Assembly: GCF_002885975.1 (NCBI RefSeq)
Contig: NZ_POSP01000003.1
Coordinates: 2,604,001 to 2,668,000, forward strand
DNA length: 64,000 nt
Direction: 5' to 3'
Origin: Paucibacter aquatile
GTDB taxonomy: Bacteria > Pseudomonadota > Gammaproteobacteria > Burkholderiales > Burkholderiaceae_C
In this document: positions 62,477 through 64,000 of the stretch, piece by piece
Layout of the letters: the number at the start of each line of letters is the position of its first letter
How positions within the stretch are numbered: the stretch's first letter is position 1
Translations under genes and position numbers: made by a program
The notes under the pieces: model-generated
The model's database searches: none
Told to the model about the DNA's origin: nothing
The model's input: the letters and a program-made list of their open reading frames with translations, nothing else

Positions 62477-63043
62477 CTAAGGCTCGACAGGCCGGCCGAG
62501 ATGGAGGACCCAGTAGCGGTCATACCGCCCCGGGCCGACCACACAGGCCAGGCCGGCGTCAATGAACTCGGCCTGCATCAGGTTCTCGCAGTGGCTGGCG
62601 CTCAGGGTCCAGGTGGCCAGCACCTCGTCCAAGCTTTCCTGGCCGGCGGCCAGGTTTTCACCGGCGCGGCGCATCACATAACCGCTTTGATGAAAGCGCT
62701 GGCGCAGGCTGCTGCCCTTGAGCCCGCGATGGCTGATCTGGTCGCCGTGCGAGAGCTCGCTGGCAAAGGCCAGGGCCGAAGCCTCCAGCCGGGCATCCCA
62801 ACGCAGGGCCGGCGCAGCCGGCAGGCGGTGGGCGCCGCAAGACTGAGGCAGGGCACGGAAGGCATTGAGCCGCGCCAGCTCGGCGCGAAGCTCGGCCTCG
62901 CTGGGGCAGGATTTCGCCGCCCCCGCTTCGGCCGCCTGGGCCAAGGCCAAGCCCAGGCCTGCCATTGGCAAGACCAAGCTCCATCGCCCCAGCAAGCGCC
63001 AGGCGCTGCGTGCGCGGGAAAAGAAAAAATGCGGGCGTTTCAT
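62477..63043 (-). CDS. Exported CAP-domain (SCP/PR-1-like) protein
   Basis: This 188-aa protein has a long basic N-terminus and a signal peptide ending near AQAAEA. The CAP domain (about residues 45-180) keeps LRWDARLEASALAFASELSH, the His/Glu pair in HGDQISHRG and GENLAAG, and the WTLSASHCENLM motif. Bacterial CAP proteins are secreted and of mostly unknown activity. Cys pairs (50/70 and two later) may form disulfides. The ATG at 63043 is preferred; one four codons earlier is possible. It is convergent with the response regulator gene. Confidence 0.88.
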   Translation of the reverse strand: MKRPHFFFSRARSAWRLLGRWSLVLPMAGLGLALAQAAEAGAAKSCPSEAELRAELARLNAFRALPQSCGAHRLPAAPALRWDARLEASALAFASELSHGDQISHRGLKGSSLRQRFHQSGYVMRRAGENLAAGQESLDEVLATWTLSASHCENLMQAEFIDAGLACVVGPGRYDRYWVLHLGRPVEP

Positions 63044-63118
63044 GGGCGAGCGCATCCTACCCAATCCCAGGGCCGCCTCGAAGGACTAAGCTGGAAGCTC
63101 CTCAGCTCGGAGCCCGCG

Positions 63119-63571
63119 ATGAAACACCCTCGGTCGTTCGCCCCCCTCACCCCCAGCTGGCCGCGCGCCCGGCCGCTGGCCCTGCTGATCGCCCTGCCCC
63201 TGGCGCTGCTGGCCGGCGCCTGCAGCAGCGCGCCCGCCAGCAACACGCCTGAAAGCCAGCGCCTGCTGAAATCGCTGGAGGCCGAGATCGGCGAGGCGCG
63301 CTGCAGCAGCGATGCCCAATGCCACAGCCTGGCCGTGGGCGCCAAGGCCTGCGGCGGGCCCGAGGGCTACCTCGCCTGGTCCAGCCAGCACAGCGGCGAC
63401 GGCAAGAAGCTCCAGGCCCTGGCCGATCAACAGGCCGCGGCGCGCCGGGCCGAACAAAGTCAGAGCGGCATGATGTCCAACTGCGCCCTCGAAGCTGACC
63501 CGGGCGCGCGCTGCCAGGCCGGGCGCTGCACCCTGCGCCCGCGCGCGGCGGCCGGAGCAAGCGCCCGGTAA
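63119..63571 (+). CDS. Small lipoprotein of unknown function
   Basis: This 150-aa protein has a lipoprotein signal with lipobox LAGAC (Cys35, Ser at +2, outer-membrane sorting expected). The mature part has six Cys in the pattern ARCSSDAQCHSLAVGAKACG ... NCALEADPGARCQAGRCTL, a disulfide-rich pattern reminiscent of small secreted Cys-rich domains. I do not recognise a named family. It is divergent from the CAP-domain gene with 75 bp between the starts. Confidence 0.75.
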   Translation: MKHPRSFAPLTPSWPRARPLALLIALPLALLAGACSSAPASNTPESQRLLKSLEAEIGEARCSSDAQCHSLAVGAKACGGPEGYLAWSSQHSGDGKKLQALADQQAAARRAEQSQSGMMSNCALEADPGARCQAGRCTLRPRAAAGASAR

Positions 63572-63596
63572 ACGCACCCGGCCGGCCCGCAGGCAG

Positions 63597-64000
63597 TCAG
63601 CGCAAAGGCAGGCCGTTGCGATCCACCGGGGGCTCGCTGGCCGCCGGATCCGGACTGGACGCTGCCGCCCCTTGTGGGCGCCCCACAAAGAGCCAATCGC
63701 TGGCCTTGTCCAGAGGCATGCCGTCGGGCCGACTCTCCTTCAACAAGGCGCGCTCCGAACGGCTGTGCACCGCATGGAAGCGCTCGGGCTGGCTGGGCTC
63801 GGGCACCAGCACCCAATCGGGCTTGCCGGTGAAGGGGTCCGCATAGGCGCGACGCAGATGATGGAGAGGTTTGACGCCGCGCCGGTCGACCAGCAGATCC
63901 TCGATCGTGCGCGGGTACTGCGGCGAGTTGCCGCCCGTGACCTTGAGGTAGCTCTGGATGGCGCGCGCAATCTCCTCGCCGCGGAACTGAAGCTCGCGCT
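63597..64000 (-). CDS. Pseudopilin-like type II secretion/type IV pilus protein, C-terminal part (cut by window edge)
   Basis: The minus-strand frame is open from the right edge to TGA at 63597, 133 codons. The translation starts RELQFRGEEIARAIQSYLKV, continues GGNSPQYPRTIEDLLVDRRG and LRRAYADPFTGKPDWVLVPE, and ends in a Pro/Ser-rich tail. This arrangement (charged helix after the missing pilin helix, PRTIEDLL, DPFTG) is typical of PulG-like pseudopilins annotated near type II secretion genes in Burkholderiales. The N-terminal prepilin signal is outside the window. Confidence 0.75.
   Translation of the reverse strand, partial: RELQFRGEEIARAIQSYLKVTGGNSPQYPRTIEDLLVDRRGVKPLHHLRRAYADPFTGKPDWVLVPEPSQPERFHAVHSRSERALLKESRPDGMPLDKASDWLFVGRPQGAAASSPDPAASEPPVDRNGLPLR

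Overview
This window is a GC-rich chromosomal segment of a Gram-negative bacterium, most likely a betaproteobacterium of the order Burkholderiales (the Rubrivivax/Roseateles/Inhella side of it). That placement rests on the lptA-lptB-rpoN gene order, separately encoded PntAA/PntAB/PntB, two PEP-CTERM proteins, Oar-like TonB receptors and the general look of the housekeeping proteins. It is inference, because no rRNA or other marker gene is present. Coding density is high, start and stop codons often overlap as ATGA, and no tRNA, rRNA, CRISPR array or intact insertion sequence was seen.

Layout. 1-3712: four tandem, translationally coupled LytS/YehU-type histidine kinases on the minus strand, the first cut by the left edge. 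3812-5998: a class II glutamine amidotransferase and a geranylgeranyl-reductase-like flavoprotein. 6154-12815: two divergent Oar-like TonB-dependent receptors. 13250-16565: malate synthase G and a divergent LysR regulator. 16651-18540: a triple PsiF-repeat secreted protein and a Ser/Thr kinase with a C-terminal cyclic-nucleotide-binding domain. 18569-25776: plus-strand housekeeping genes argS, a SPOR protein, two dsbA-like genes, lptA, lptB and rpoN. 25980-28132: a PEP-CTERM GDSL esterase facing a Tat-exported intradiol-dioxygenase-like protein. 28526-33930: rlmL, a LuxR-type regulator, an unrecognised two-gene unit with a lipoprotein, and rsmE. 34000-39595: a six-helix membrane protein coupled to an M1 peptidase lipoprotein, a hypothetical gene and fadD.

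39705-53591 is the main accessory region: an eight-gene minus-strand cluster, probably one operon. Its order is PEP-CTERM protein, 1356-aa Ig/PKD-type exported protein, small two-helix membrane protein, small exported protein, 1891-aa protein of repeated carboxypeptidase-regulatory-like modules, Tat-exported protein, ankyrin-repeat exported protein, and vanadium-haloperoxidase/PAP2-type enzyme. Nearly all products are predicted to leave the cytoplasm, so this looks like an envelope or surface system that I cannot match to a named one.

53892-57058 is the proton-translocating transhydrogenase operon, split by a 265-bp element with 23-bp perfect terminal inverted repeats, flanking TA dinucleotides and two internal long hairpins (MITE-like). 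It sits exactly at the pntAA stop codon. 57174-64000 holds a Nudix hydrolase, a hypothetical gene, a VirK/YbjX (DUF535) protein, mnmA, a NarL-type two-component pair, a CAP-domain protein, a small lipoprotein and the C-terminal part of a pseudopilin-like protein cut by the right edge. Two intergenic palindromic arrays of an 8-bp GTGAACNG unit, about 21 kb apart, are a further unexplained repeat.
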